A DNA stretch of 64,000 nucleotides from Aquabacterium parvum (GCF_001447195.1 NZ_LFRI01000386.1:62001-126000), one strand, 5' to 3'. Positions 30,638-40,193 are shown, counted from the stretch's first letter. The notes: generated from the sequence alone by a model not told the origin. Numbers and translations: made by a program.

Positions 30638-31432
30638 ATGTCCCGTCGCGTTGACGCCACCCCAGCAGCCCTCCTGCCAGCCCTGCGCACCCACGTCTGG
30701 TTTGGCGCTTGTCCGACCGTCATGCAGGAGGCGCTGGTGGAGCGCGCCCGCTTGATTCACCTCGCCGCCGGGGAGCCGCTGCGCGACGACGCGCAGGACG
30801 GGCTGTGCTGCGTCATCGCCGGGGCCCTGTGCATGGGCTCGACCCACCCCGAGCACGGCACACAGCGCCTGACCTGGTATGTCGAGCCATATCACTGGTT
30901 CGGCGAGGTCAGCCTGATCGACCGCATCCCCCGGGGCATGGCGGCCGTGGCCGACACCGACAGCACCGTGATGAGCGTGCCCCGCTCGCTCATCGAGCCC
31001 TGGCTGGATGCCAACCCGGTCCATTGGCGCGACCTGGCTCGGCTGGCTTGCGGTCAGTTGAGGGTGGTCACGACCGCTTTGGAGGACAGCGCTTCGCTCA
31101 CCCTGCAGCAACGTTTGTCGCGCAGGCTCTTGTTCGCGGCGGTGAACTACGGGCAAAGCGCCAAATCAGGGCTGCGCAGGCGCTTGCGGCTGCCCCAGGA
31201 CTACCTGGCGCAGATGCTGGGGGTGTCGAGGCAGACGGTGAACAAGGCGCTGCGCGACCTCGAGCGTGAGCAGGTGCTGTCGCTGCACTACGCGGAAATC
31301 GAGCTGCTCTCGCTGGAAGGGTTGCTCGCCCGCGCGGGCCGGCTCGATGCGCAGTTGCGCTTCATGCTGGCGGGCACCGCCCCGATCCTGCTGGCCGCCC
31401 ACAACGAAGCGCAGGCCGGCGGCGGGACTTGA
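30638..31432 (+). CDS. Crp/Fnr-family transcriptional regulator
   Basis: A 264-residue protein with an N-terminal cNMP-binding-type barrel and a C-terminal winged helix (RRRLRLPQDYLAQMLGVSRQ and TVNKALRDLEREQVL). There is no Fnr-type cluster of N-terminal Cys, so it does not look like an oxygen-sensing iron-sulfur Fnr; the glycine pattern of a cAMP site is also incomplete. Ligand unknown. A TTGTCAAC-type sequence lies in the divergent promoter region. Confidence 0.85.
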   Translation: MSRRVDATPAALLPALRTHVWFGACPTVMQEALVERARLIHLAAGEPLRDDAQDGLCCVIAGALCMGSTHPEHGTQRLTWYVEPYHWFGEVSLIDRIPRGMAAVADTDSTVMSVPRSLIEPWLDANPVHWRDLARLACGQLRVVTTALEDSASLTLQQRLSRRLLFAAVNYGQSAKSGLRRRLRLPQDYLAQMLGVSRQTVNKALRDLEREQVLSLHYAEIELLSLEGLLARAGRLDAQLRFMLAGTAPILLAAHNEAQAGGGT

Positions 31433-31480
31433 GCTGCGCCAGTGTGGCCGTTCGGGGCGGTCCAGGGCGGTTCAGGGCCC

Positions 31481-32713
31481 TCAGCTGCGGGCGCGCACCG
31501 TCACCTTCGCTGCGGCCTCGCGAGCCTTGGCGCGTGCGCTGTCGACGTCGGTGCTGGTGGCCACGGCCACGCCCATGCGGCGCTTGACGAAGCTCTCGGG
31601 CTTGCCGAACAGGCGCAGGTCGGTGCCGGGCTCGGACAGGGCCTCGGCCACGCCTTCGAACCGCACGTCCTGCGTGTCGACGCCACCGTAGATCACGGCC
31701 GAAGCACCCACCTGGCGCAGCGTGGTGTCCACCGGCAGGCCCAGGATGGCGCGCGCGTGCAGCTCGAACTCGCTTTGCACCTGGGTGCTCAAGGTGACCA
31801 GGCCGGTGTCGTGCGGGCGAGGGCTGACCTCGCTGAACCACACCATGTCGCCCTTGACGAAGAGCTCCACACCAAAGAGGCCCTGACCGCCCAGGTTGTC
31901 GGTGACGGCCTTGGCGATCTCGCGTGAGCGCTGCAGCGCCACTTGTGACATGGGTTGGGGCTGCCAGCTCTCGACGTAGTCGCCGCTGACCTGCTTGTGA
32001 CCGATGGGTTCGCAGAACTGGGTGACCACCTCGCCCAGCTGGGCACCCTGGCCGGCTGCGCGCACGGTCAGCTGCGTGATCTCGTAGTCGAAGTCGATGA
32101 AGCCTTCGACGATGACGCGACCATGGCTGACGCGGCCACCTTCCATCGCAAAAGCCCAGGCCTTGGCGACGTCGGCGGGGCCGTCGATCTTGCTTTGGCC
32201 CTTGCCCGATGAGCTCATCACCGGCTTGACGATGCAGGGGTAGCCGATGCCTGCGTCGATGGCGGCTTGCAGCTCGGCCAGCGAGTCGCAGAAACGATAG
32301 GGGCTGGTGGGCAGGCCGAGTGTTTCGGCGGCGAGGCGGCGGATGCCTTCGCGGTCCATGGTCAGGCGTGCAGCGCGCGCCGTGGGGATGACGCGCACGA
32401 CACCAGCGGCCTCGAGCTCTTCGAGCACGGGCGTGGCGATGGCCTCGATCTCGGGCACGACGAGGTGGGGCTTTTCGGCTTCGATGAGGGCGCGCAATTG
32501 GGCCGCATCGCTCATCGTGATCGTGCGGCTGTGGTGCGCCACCTGCTGGCCCGGGGCGTTCTCGTAGCGGTCGACGGCGATGGTCTCGACGCCCAGGCGC
32601 TGCAGGGCGATCAGCACTTCTTTGCCCAGCTCACCCGAGCCCAGCAGCATGACGCGCAAGGCCGATGGCGACAGGGGGGTGCCGAGGGTGAGGGTCTGGA
32701 CGGGGGTGCTCAT
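31481..32713 (-). CDS. purT: Formate-dependent GAR transformylase
   Basis: A 410-residue ATP-grasp enzyme that makes formyl-GAR from GAR, formate and ATP in purine synthesis. It starts with a Rossmann part [20 protein letters not shown] and contains [17 protein letters not shown], the ATP-binding loop, and [20 protein letters not shown] with the Mg ligands. The ATG at 32713 gives a family-normal length; the 18 extra codons upstream are Pro/His-rich and unlikely to be translated. Confidence 0.95.
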   Translation of the reverse strand: MSTPVQTLTLGTPLSPSALRVMLLGSGELGKEVLIALQRLGVETIAVDRYENAPGQQVAHHSRTITMSDAAQLRALIEAEKPHLVVPEIEAIATPVLEELEAAGVVRVIPTARAARLTMDREGIRRLAAETLGLPTSPYRFCDSLAELQAAIDAGIGYPCIVKPVMSSSGKGQSKIDGPADVAKAWAFAMEGGRVSHGRVIVEGFIDFDYEITQLTVRAAGQGAQLGEVVTQFCEPIGHKQVSGDYVESWQPQPMSQVALQRSREIAKAVTDNLGGQGLFGVELFVKGDMVWFSEVSPRPHDTGLVTLSTQVQSEFELHARAILGLPVDTTLRQVGASAVIYGGVDTQDVRFEGVAEALSEPGTDLRLFGKPESFVKRRMGVAVATSTDVDSARAKAREAAAKVTVRARS

Positions 32714-32763
32714 GTTGGCCTGCAGGTGGGGGGGCGAGTGGGGTGGGTGGGGCGTGGCAGCGC

Positions 32764-34137
32764 TCATTGTGGCGCGGTCTGCGAGGGGCTTGCCTGTGGG
32801 CCCGATCCAGGTGTAGGGGGCGGAGGTTGCACGGGCAGCCTGACCAGGAAGCGCGAGCCTCGGTCCGGGGCGCTCTCAACGGCCATCTCGCCACCCAGGC
32901 GGTCGACCAGGCGGCGGACCACGGCCAAGCCCAGGCCGCTGCCTTCGGTGCGGGGGAGTTTGCGGTCTTCCAGGCGCACATAGGGCTCGAAGATGTGCGG
33001 CATGGCCTCGGTGGCGATGCCCACGCCGGTGTCGATCACCTCCAGCTCCAGCCACGAAGGCTGCAGCGGGGTGGCTGCATCGTGTGATTCGGACCGGGAC
33101 GCCAGCCGCACGGTGATCTGGCCCTGAGGCGTGTACTTCAGGGCGTTGTTGAGCAGGTTGTCGAGCACCTGGCGCACCCTTTGGGGATCGATCTCGACCT
33201 CGCGCAAGTGGGGGCTGTCGTCGATCTCGACCACGAGGTTGAGTCCTTTGGCGCGGATGCGCGGCAGGTGCTCGTCGCAGATGTCTTCCACCAGGCTGGC
33301 CAGGTCGATCCACTCTGGCTGCAGGCGCCAAGCCGGGTTGTCCATGCGGGCGTACTCGGTCAGGTCGCGCAGGTGAGCGGTGAGCTGGTTGGCGATCTGG
33401 CGCAGGCGGTCGACGGCGCGCCGCTCGCCACCACCATGCACGCGCAAATCGAGCAGGTCGATGGAGCCCAGCATGCCTTGCAGCGGTGTGCGGATTTCGT
33501 GCGAGAGCATGGCCAGGAAGCGCTCGCGCGAGGTGTGCACCTCGACCTCGGCGCTGTTGAGCCGCGTGTGCAGCACGCTGACGTAAGACAGCGCCAGGAT
33601 GAAGATCGGGTGGGTGATCAGCAGCATGAACCAGAAGTGCCCGATGTGGTCACCACCTGGTGCGCCATCGGCCCCATACAGCCACAGGTAGGACAAGGCG
33701 GTGGCGACGTAGGTCAACCAGCTCAGCCGCGCCGCGCCCCGCGTCATGGTGACGAAGGCACTCAGGTAGAGCAGGGGCATGAACTGCGCGTTGGAGGCCA
33801 CCTCGTACAAGCCGTCCGGCCCGCCAGCTTCTGTGGTGGTGATCAGCGAGCCGATGAAATAGGTTGCCACCGAGGCATTGCACAGCGCCGCAGCCTGGTT
33901 GTGCCGGTGAGGGCGAAGCCAGATCACGAGACCGCCCAGCACCAACCCGGCGGCGATGATCGGCACGGCGACCGTTGCCCAGGCGCTGTTGAGGCCATGG
34001 GAGCCGTCGTACCACCACACCAGCATGCAGGCGATGGCCGACAGCGCGGCCAGCCACAGCGTGAGCCGCCGGCGCGTGGCTTGGAGGGCCGAGAAGGGCT
34101 CGGTCTCTTCCGGTGGCGGGACACGGTAGAGGCTCAT
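32764..34137 (-). CDS. Membrane sensor histidine kinase
   Basis: A 457-residue protein with about six membrane helices in residues 25-205, no large periplasmic loop, then HisKA with phosphoacceptor [17 protein letters not shown] near residue 217 and an HATPase domain ([24 protein letters not shown]). The N-terminal sensor is of multi-pass type, usually linked to membrane or cell-envelope signals. Its ATG overlaps the regulator stop by four bases, so the two form one transcription unit. It ends 51 bases before purT. Confidence 0.9.
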   Translation of the reverse strand: MSLYRVPPPEETEPFSALQATRRRLTLWLAALSAIACMLVWWYDGSHGLNSAWATVAVPIIAAGLVLGGLVIWLRPHRHNQAAALCNASVATYFIGSLITTTEAGGPDGLYEVASNAQFMPLLYLSAFVTMTRGAARLSWLTYVATALSYLWLYGADGAPGGDHIGHFWFMLLITHPIFILALSYVSVLHTRLNSAEVEVHTSRERFLAMLSHEIRTPLQGMLGSIDLLDLRVHGGGERRAVDRLRQIANQLTAHLRDLTEYARMDNPAWRLQPEWIDLASLVEDICDEHLPRIRAKGLNLVVEIDDSPHLREVEIDPQRVRQVLDNLLNNALKYTPQGQITVRLASRSESHDAATPLQPSWLELEVIDTGVGIATEAMPHIFEPYVRLEDRKLPRTEGSGLGLAVVRRLVDRLGGEMAVESAPDRGSRFLVRLPVQPPPPTPGSGPQASPSQTAPQ

Positions 34138-35021
34138 GCCGCCGGCTTGAGCTGATCCAGGCTGTTCTGGATCGCGGCGGTGATCATGACCGGGCGGACC
34201 GGTTTTTCGAAGAAGGTGACGCGGTGGGTGCGCAGCAGCGCGGCCAGCGTGCTTTCGGATGCTTTGCCGTCGCGCAATTGCCCCGTCAAAAGGACAATGG
34301 GGGCGTCAGGTTGCTGACGCCGGATGCGCTCGACCATCGCCTGCGAGGTCTGGCCGCCTGAGAGCACGAGGTCGAGCACGTAAGCGTCGAAGCCTTGGGG
34401 CAGGTCTTGTTCCAGCGACTCGGCTCGGGTGTAGCCCTGCGCGAAGTAGCCGAGTTGCTCGAACCAGTCGACCAGCGCTTGAGCCGCCGATTCGTCGTCG
34501 TCGAGCACGGCGATGCGGGCGGCGGCCGGAGGCTCGGGTGGGGTGGTCTGCAGCAGCTCGACCAGGTGGCGCGTGCCGGTGGCACCGAGGGCGTCCAGGC
34601 GCGCGGCGGTGCCGACCAGCCAGCGTTCACCCACGCGGGTGGTCAGCAACGCCGAGGCTTCGCCCGAGGCAGGCGGGCAGATGGCGCCGGCGCGAACCTG
34701 GCAGGGCAACTCCAGGCCGTCGATGAGCAGCACGCCGGCTTGCCCCGGTGCGCCAGGGCCGTGCTCGGTGCCGAAAACCGCTTCGAGCGACTCGCCGTGG
34801 TGGCGGCACAAGGCCAGCACCTCGTTGAACAGCCAGACGGCGCCGCGCAGTTTGCGCCGGGCTTGGCTGACAGAAATCGCGCAAATTTGCGCGATTGCAG
34901 TGGCTTGGTGGCGTGGCGGGACCCCATGGCGCGACATCAGGCTGGCGACGCAGGCGGCCACCCACGAGCCGCTGGCGTCGTAGGGGATGCTGTCATCATC
35001 CTGTGAAAAAGAGGCGTCCAT
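34134..35021 (-). CDS. Response regulator with N-terminal BetR-like domain and C-terminal receiver
   Basis: A 295-residue protein with reversed order: residues 10-85 look like a BetR-type helix-turn-helix (VAACVASLMSRHGVPPRHQA and KLRGAVWLFNEVLALC), then a middle region, then a receiver from about 170. The receiver has the acidic patch AVLDDDESA, phosphoacceptor Asp in AYVLDLVLSGG, the Thr in IVLLTGQ and Lys in FFEKPVRP, all intact. It is coupled to the histidine kinase by an ATGA overlap. Its promoter region is the 320-base gap to the right, which also holds the RNA candidate on the other strand. Confidence 0.82.
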   Translation of the reverse strand: MDASFSQDDDSIPYDASGSWVAACVASLMSRHGVPPRHQATAIAQICAISVSQARRKLRGAVWLFNEVLALCRHHGESLEAVFGTEHGPGAPGQAGVLLIDGLELPCQVRAGAICPPASGEASALLTTRVGERWLVGTAARLDALGATGTRHLVELLQTTPPEPPAAARIAVLDDDESAAQALVDWFEQLGYFAQGYTRAESLEQDLPQGFDAYVLDLVLSGGQTSQAMVERIRRQQPDAPIVLLTGQLRDGKASESTLAALLRTHRVTFFEKPVRPVMITAAIQNSLDQLKPAA

Positions 35022-35090
35022 GGAGCGCAATCAATCGGGGAGAGTGGGGGCGAGTAGAGACCCGTCTCAAATCGTAACAACGGGTCATAT

Positions 35091-35122
35091 TTGATCGTCC
35101 GTGCAATTATGCACGTTACAAT
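35091..35122 (+). promoter_or_regulatory. Promoter with long spacer and central dyad
   Basis: TTGATC (35091-35096) and TACAAT (35117-35122) are separated by 20 bases. The spacer carries a dyad, CGTGCA-ATTA-TGCACG (35100-35115). Over-long spacers with a dyad between the hexamers are the signature of MerR-family promoters; no merR gene is in the window. Confidence 0.5.
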
Positions 35123-35128
35123 CTGTCG

Positions 35129-35300
35129 GTGCGCTCGATCCGTGTCAACGGATTGTCCAACCAACATCACTCCGCGCCGCTCAGGGATTTCTTCACTCAA
35201 GCAGCGATGTCGTTTTGCGGCATCGCACAACCGCCGGTCTTGAGCCGGTGGTTGGTGCCGCAAGGCTTTACCAAACCACCCCCCGGGGTGGTTTGTTTTT
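35129..35300 (+). ncRNA. Putative structured small RNA
   Basis: This gap between the response regulator and the ABC permease, 320 bases long, has no believable coding sequence. On the + strand it holds four hairpins in a row: CGATCCG/CGGATTG (35136-35155), GCGATGTCG/CGGCATCGC with loop TTTTG (35204-35226), AACCGCCGG/CCGGTGGTT with a seven-base loop (35229-35253) and a terminator, AAACCACCC/GGGTGGTTT, followed by GTTTTT (35273-35300). A -10 TACAAT precedes it. A terminator without an upstream gene on its strand implies an RNA of about 170 bases. I do not recognise it as 6S, SRP or tmRNA. Confidence 0.55.
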
Positions 35301-35341
35301 GGTGGGTGCCGAGGGCGTGTTGACAGGGGCTCGGCAAGGAC

Positions 35342-36118
35342 TCAATGCCCCTGGCTGCCGCGGTGGGCCCAAACGGTGGTGCGCTTCTTGATGACCGAGA
35401 ACAACTCGTACATCACCATGGCCATGGCGCCCACGACCACGAGGCCGCCAAAGGCCAGCCCCATCTGCATGGACGAGCCAGCGCTGATGAGCAGGTAGCC
35501 GATGCCTTCGTTCGAGGCCGTCATCTCCGACACCGTGGTGCCGACGAAGGCCAGCGTGATGGCGACTTTCAGCGAGCCGTAGAAATAGGGCATGGAGCGC
35601 GGCAGGCCGACCTTCACCAGCACGTCCCAGCGCTTGGCGCCGAGCACGCGCAGCACGTCTTCGAGCTCGGGCTCCAGCGTGGCCAGGCCGGTGGCGATGT
35701 TGACCGTGATCGGGAAGAAGCTGATGAGGAAGGCCGTGAGCACGGCCGGCCCCACACCGATGCCGAACCACACCACCAGGATCGGGATGAAGGCGGCTTT
35801 GGGCAAGGCGTTGAAGGCCGTCATCAAGGGGTAGATGGCCGCGTAGGCCAGGCGTGAGCTGCCGATCAGGAAGCCCAGCAGCACGCCCACCACGATCGCG
35901 ATGCCAAAACCCACCATCGTCACCCACAGCGTGCGCCAGGCGTGCTTGAGGATCTCGGCGTGGAACTCCACCAGTTGCTCGGCGATGCGGGCCGGGCTGG
36001 GGAAGATGTACTCGCTGACGTTGAAGGCGCTGCAGACGGCCTGCCAGATCAGGATGACCAGCAGCAGCAGGCCCCAGGGGGCCCAGCGTTCGAGGTGCTT
36101 GGTGTGGCTCGTGCTCAT
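35342..36118 (-). CDS. ABC transporter permease (SsuC/TauC-type)
   Basis: A 258-residue inner-membrane permease with about six helices. The cytoplasmic EAA loop reads EPELEDVLRVLGAKRWDVLVKVGLP in outline (Ala-x-x-x-Gly pattern at LGAKRWD). It belongs with the ATPase and NMT1-type binding protein that precede it in the operon; its ATG overlaps the ATPase stop by four bases. Confidence 0.92.
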   Translation of the reverse strand: MSTSHTKHLERWAPWGLLLLVILIWQAVCSAFNVSEYIFPSPARIAEQLVEFHAEILKHAWRTLWVTMVGFGIAIVVGVLLGFLIGSSRLAYAAIYPLMTAFNALPKAAFIPILVVWFGIGVGPAVLTAFLISFFPITVNIATGLATLEPELEDVLRVLGAKRWDVLVKVGLPRSMPYFYGSLKVAITLAFVGTTVSEMTASNEGIGYLLISAGSSMQMGLAFGGLVVVGAMAMVMYELFSVIKKRTTVWAHRGSQGH

Positions 36119-36951
36119 TGGGCGATCTCCACGGGGGCGCCCAGCGTGGTGGGCTTGCGCAGCGCACCGATGTGGCCGCGCAGCTCGTGCACGACGGCGG
36201 TGAACTCGGGGGTGTAGGTGACTTCGAGGTCGCGCGGGCGGGGCAGTTCGGCCTCGCTGATTTCTCGGCGCGCGAGGATGCGGCCCGGGCTCTTGCTCAT
36301 CACGTAGACGGTGTCTGCCAGGAACACCGCTTCGCGCAGGTCGTGCGTGACGAGGATGACGTTGAAGCCGCGCGCGGCCTGCAGGTCGCGCAGCGCGCAC
36401 CAGAGTTCTTCGCGCGTGAAGGCGTCGAGCGCGCCGAAGGGCTCGTCGAGCAGCAGCATCTGCGGCTCGTGGATGAGGGCGCGGCAGATGGAGGCGCGCT
36501 GCTGCATGCCTCCGGAGAGCTGCCAGGGGAACTTGTCCTCGTAGCCGCCCAGGCCGACGCTTTGCAGCAGGGCGCGCGCCTTGGCTTCGTACTCGGCGCG
36601 CTTGGCCTTGAAGGTGGAGCGGTAGGGCTCGACGATCTCCAGCGGCAGCAGCACGTTGTCGACCGTGGTGCGCCAGGGCAGCAGCGACGGGGCCTGGAAG
36701 GCCATGCCGGTGATCTTCAAGGGGCCGGTCACGGGCTGGCCGGCGATGGTCACCTTGCCTTTGGAAGGCATCTTCAGCCCGGTGGTGAGCTTCATGAAGG
36801 TGGACTTGCCGCAGCCCGAAGGCCCGACGATGGCGACGAATTCGCCCTGGCGCATGGTCAGGCTCAGGTCTTCGACGGCGAACTGCCCATTGGTGAGCAG
36901 CTCGTCGTTGTAGGCCAGCCAGACGCCCTGGAAGTCGACGTAGGCATCCAT
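36115..36951 (-). CDS. ABC transporter ATP-binding protein (SsuB/TauB-type)
   Basis: A 278-residue ATPase. Walker A is VGPSGCGKST, the signature is LSGGMQQRASICRAL, Walker B is LLLDEPFGALD, and the switch His is in ILVTHDLREAVFLAD. This group powers uptake of sulfonates, nitrate, pyrimidine or thiamine precursors. Genes run binding protein, ATPase, permease leftward. Confidence 0.93.
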   Translation of the reverse strand: MDAYVDFQGVWLAYNDELLTNGQFAVEDLSLTMRQGEFVAIVGPSGCGKSTFMKLTTGLKMPSKGKVTIAGQPVTGPLKITGMAFQAPSLLPWRTTVDNVLLPLEIVEPYRSTFKAKRAEYEAKARALLQSVGLGGYEDKFPWQLSGGMQQRASICRALIHEPQMLLLDEPFGALDAFTREELWCALRDLQAARGFNVILVTHDLREAVFLADTVYVMSKSPGRILARREISEAELPRPRDLEVTYTPEFTAVVHELRGHIGALRKPTTLGAPVEIAQ

Positions 36952-37000
36952 GGTGTGGTGTTCCTCAGCGGTGGTGGGTCTCAGCGTGTGCGTTGCCGAT

Positions 37001-38068
37001 TCACTTGGCGGGCGGCAGCACGTTGAGTTCGGCCGCCGTTGGCAGGAAGCTGCCGTTCCACACCGCGCTCGGGTTGATGCGGGTCTTGGTGGCGTAGGCG
37101 TCCGACACCTGCGAAGCCATCAACGACAGGCGGCCGGCGTTGACCTGGCCAAAGCCTTCGGCGCGCGCGTCCGGGCTGGCGACCACTTGCTCGATGGCCA
37201 TCTTCAGGCGGCGGGTTTCGAGGTCGACGTTGATGATGCCGTCGCGCGCCTTGACCGCGGCGATGCCGACGGCGGGCTGGGCCAGCACTTCCTTGGCGCC
37301 CTTGGCGAAGGCCTTCAGAAAGGCCTTGACCGCTTCGGGGTTCTCCTTGAGCAGCTTGGGCGAGGCGATGATGGCGTTGCCGTAGAGCTTCACGCCGAAC
37401 TGGGCGTAGGGGAACATCACCACGTCGGCCGGCTTGGCGCCGCGCGCTTCGAGGTTGAGCAGCGAAGTGAACGAGAAGCCGGTGATGCCATCGACGTCGC
37501 CTCGAACGGCCATGGTCTCGCGCAGCGGCGGGTCCATGCTGACCCAGGTGACGGGGCCGATCTTGTTGGCCTTGGCAAACAGCGTCCAGGCCTTGCGACC
37601 GGCGTCGAACACGGGGGCGCCCATCTTCTTGCCGGTGAAGTCGGCCGGGGTCTTGATGCCGCTGGACTTGAGCGCGAAGGCCGCAGCCGGCGTGTTGTTG
37701 TAGACCATCATGATGGCCACGGGCTTGTTGGGCGCGTCGGGGTTGTTGGCGTGGAACTCCATCAACGCGGCCATGTCGGCAAAGCCCAGGTCGTAGGTGC
37801 CCGAGGCAACGCGCGTGACGGTGCCGCCCGAGCCGCTGCCGGCGTCCAGCGTGACGTCCAGGCCGGCCTGCGTGAAGTAGCCCTTGGCGATGGGGTGCAA
37901 AAAGAGACCGGCCGGGCCTTCGAAGCGCCAGTCGAGCTGGAACTTGATGGGCGTGGCGGCGTGCACCGACATGGGGGTCATGGCGCACAGGGACAAGGCG
38001 GTGGCGGCGGCGATGCGCGCGAAAACGGTGCGGCGGGTGGGCTTCTTGGGAGGCATTTGGGTGGACAT
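37001..38068 (-). CDS. NMT1/THI5-like ABC substrate-binding protein
   Basis: A 355-residue periplasmic protein starting at the ATG at 38068, which has AGGAG ten bases ahead. The signal has an Arg pair (RRTVFARIAAATALSLCAM) that could be Tat or Sec, cut after SVHA. Mature sequence KFQLDWRFEGPAGLFLHPIA and GYFTQAGLDVTLDAGSGSGG are the NMT1 pattern, as in binding proteins for pyrimidine-like or aromatic sulfonate/amine compounds. The substrate cannot be fixed from sequence. Two direct repeats lie in its promoter. Confidence 0.9.
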   Translation of the reverse strand: MSTQMPPKKPTRRTVFARIAAATALSLCAMTPMSVHAATPIKFQLDWRFEGPAGLFLHPIAKGYFTQAGLDVTLDAGSGSGGTVTRVASGTYDLGFADMAALMEFHANNPDAPNKPVAIMMVYNNTPAAAFALKSSGIKTPADFTGKKMGAPVFDAGRKAWTLFAKANKIGPVTWVSMDPPLRETMAVRGDVDGITGFSFTSLLNLEARGAKPADVVMFPYAQFGVKLYGNAIIASPKLLKENPEAVKAFLKAFAKGAKEVLAQPAVGIAAVKARDGIINVDLETRRLKMAIEQVVASPDARAEGFGQVNAGRLSLMASQVSDAYATKTRINPSAVWNGSFLPTAAELNVLPPAK

Positions 38069-38087
38069 GCGAGCGGGCTCCTGTTGC

Positions 38088-38123
38088 AAAACTGTATGCA
38101 AATCAGCTGTAAAACTGTATGCA
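38088..38123. repeat. Direct repeats in the transporter/porin intergenic region
   Basis: AAAACTGTATGCA occurs at 38088-38100 and again at 38111-38123, a 23-base period, about two helix turns. The site lies just upstream of the binding-protein start and could be the operator for a dimeric regulator acting on both the transporter and the divergent porin. Confidence 0.6.
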
Positions 38124-38241
38124 GTATTGCAATGAACGCAAGAAGCGTGCGCGCTTGAAAAGGGCGGTGTGGGCATGGAACCTGCAATCGAGGGCCGCTG
38201 TTTTCAACAACAGGTGCCGATGCACCAAACCTGGAGTGCCC

Positions 38242-39324
38242 ATGTCCATTCGCAATTTCGCACTGTCTGTGCTGGCGCTGTCCGCTGCAGCCGCCGCGCA
38301 GGCCCAATCCAGCTACAACGTCTATGGCGTCATCGACCTGAGCGTCGGTTCGATGCAGTTGAGCGGCCTGCCCACCGCGGCCGCCAACAAGCGCATCACC
38401 AAGGTCGATGGCAACAACATGGTGAACAGCTACCTGGGCTTCAAAGGCCTGGAAGACCTCGGCGGTGGCCTCAAGGCCGGCTTCGTGCTGGAAGCGTTCC
38501 TGCGTCCTGACACGGGCGCCTCGGGTCGCAGCGATGCGAACGGCGCGGTACCGGCTGACAACTTCTGGGGCCGTGCCGCCAACGTCTACCTGCAGAACGA
38601 CTTCGGCAAGCTGACCATCGGTCGCCAGGGTAACCTGCTATTCTCGCACGTGGTGTCGTACAACCCGTTCGCAGGTTCCTTCGGCCTGTCGCCCGCCGTG
38701 CGCCTGACCTTCCAGCCGGCGTGGGGCAACGACCGCGGAGATTCGGGCTGGAGCAATGCCATCACCTACGCCACGCCTAACCTGGCTGGCTTCACCGGCT
38801 CGGTTTCTTACCAGGCTGGTGAGGACACCACCCAGTCCGAGCGCAACAGCTACGCCCTGAGCCTGAACTACGCCAACGGCCCCTTCGCCGTGGGCGGTGC
38901 CTGGCAGACCGTTCGTTCGGCCGAGGCCCCCAAGGTCAACCTGACCCAAGGCCAGCGCCAGAACTTCGGCATGGTCAGCACCAGCTATGACTTCGGCGTG
39001 GTCAAGCTGTTCGGTCAGTACGGCGAGTTCGCCAACAGCGGTTACGCCGCCGGCCTGCGCATCGACACCAAGCTGTACCAACTGGGTGCTTCGGTGCCGG
39101 TCACCAAGGTCAGCAAGGTGCTGCTGTCGTACGGCGAGAGCAAGGAATCGCCAGTGCAAGGCGGCACCACGCCAGTGACCAAGCACCGCATCACCACGCT
39201 GGCCTACGATCACTTCCTGTCCAAGCGCACCGACGTGTACGCGGCCGTGATGGTGGACAAGGAGCAACTGGCCAACTTCGAGTCGGGCACCAGCGTGGTG
39301 TTCGGCCTGCGCCACGCGTTCTGA
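38242..39324 (+). CDS. Outer-membrane porin (Gram-negative porin, Bordetella/Comamonas type)
   Basis: A 360-residue protein with a signal peptide MSIRNFALSVLALSAAAAAQAQ, then the trimeric-porin start SSYNVYGVIDLSVGS, the loop region FWGRAANVYLQNDFGKLTIGRQGN and the C-terminal VVFGLRHAF, with the terminal Phe needed for BAM assembly. It lies divergent to the ABC transporter, and may provide the outer-membrane route for the same solutes. Confidence 0.95.
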   Translation: MSIRNFALSVLALSAAAAAQAQSSYNVYGVIDLSVGSMQLSGLPTAAANKRITKVDGNNMVNSYLGFKGLEDLGGGLKAGFVLEAFLRPDTGASGRSDANGAVPADNFWGRAANVYLQNDFGKLTIGRQGNLLFSHVVSYNPFAGSFGLSPAVRLTFQPAWGNDRGDSGWSNAITYATPNLAGFTGSVSYQAGEDTTQSERNSYALSLNYANGPFAVGGAWQTVRSAEAPKVNLTQGQRQNFGMVSTSYDFGVVKLFGQYGEFANSGYAAGLRIDTKLYQLGASVPVTKVSKVLLSYGESKESPVQGGTTPVTKHRITTLAYDHFLSKRTDVYAAVMVDKEQLANFESGTSVVFGLRHAF

Positions 39325-39359
39325 GCCCAGGCGCTGGGCGTCGGTGGGATGATGGCGGG

Positions 39360-40193
39360 ATGTGCCCCGCTTCATCCCTCGACGCTGTGGTGTCACCGGT
39401 CTCCTCGAGCCGGTCTCATCGCGCAACCGACCCAGGCCCTGTCGGGCCGATCGGCCTGATGGCCGCCATGCCGCAGGAACTGCAGGCCCTCATCGACTTG
39501 ATGCCCGATGAGACCTCGGTTCGCTGCGGCGCTCGCGTTTTCTGGCGAGGCCACCTGCATGGGCGCGAGGTGGTGGTGACCCTCTCAGGCATCGGCAAGG
39601 TGGCGGCAGCCATCACGGCCACCTTGCTGGCCGATGCTTTCGGGGTCTCGCAGATCTGGTTCACCGGGGTGGCCGGTGGCCTGGGAGCCGAGGTGCGCGT
39701 GGGCGATGTGGTGGTGGCCGACGCCCTGGTCCAGCACGACATGGATGCGTCGCCGCTGTTTCCTCGGCACGAGCTGCCAGGGCTGGGGCGCAGTCGCCTG
39801 CACCCGCCTGCCGAGTTGACCGAGTGGGTGCACCAGGGCGTTGAGCGAGCGCTCGTCGACGTGCACCAGCACGTTCCCTTGCGTGCACTGGGGCTGCCCC
39901 AGCCCCGTGTGCACCGGGGGCTGATCGCCAGTGGCGATCAGTTTGTGGCCTCGGCGTCGGATGCCGAGACCTTGCGCCATCACCTGCCCGACGTGTTGGC
40001 CGTGGAGATGGAAGGGGCGGCGGTGGCCCAGGTCTGCGATGCGTTCGGTCTGCCCTTTGTGGTGCTTCGCACCATCTCGGACCGAGCCGATGCGTCGGCG
40101 CACCTGGACTTCACGCGTTTTGTGGAGCAAGTGGCCAGCCCGTATTCGCTGGCCATCGTTTCGGCGCTGCTCAAGGGCGCCGCCCAGCGGTAA
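39360..40193 (+). CDS. MTA/SAH nucleosidase family protein
   Basis: A 277-residue nucleoside phosphorylase-fold protein. GPIGLMAAMPQELQALIDLM is the start of the fold, TLSGIGKVAAAITATLLAD and FTGVAGGL follow, and EMEGAAVAQVC is the ribose/base-binding motif with the catalytic acid in TISDRAD. It would cleave 5'-methylthioadenosine and S-adenosylhomocysteine to adenine. The N-terminus has about 30 extra residues before the fold, and the start is uncertain. Its last 214 bases are overlapped by an open frame on the other strand. Confidence 0.87.
   Translation: MCPASSLDAVVSPVSSSRSHRATDPGPVGPIGLMAAMPQELQALIDLMPDETSVRCGARVFWRGHLHGREVVVTLSGIGKVAAAITATLLADAFGVSQIWFTGVAGGLGAEVRVGDVVVADALVQHDMDASPLFPRHELPGLGRSRLHPPAELTEWVHQGVERALVDVHQHVPLRALGLPQPRVHRGLIASGDQFVASASDAETLRHHLPDVLAVEMEGAAVAQVCDAFGLPFVVLRTISDRADASAHLDFTRFVEQVASPYSLAIVSALLKGAAQR

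Noticed and set aside
32714-32767. Longer start for purT
   Set aside because: The extra 18 residues are Pro/His-rich, overlap the kinase stop and are not in PurT proteins.
35129-35323. Small rightward frame of 64 codons over the RNA candidate
   Set aside because: No ribosome site, no similarity that I recognise, and it runs through the terminator stem; the hairpin series explains the region better.
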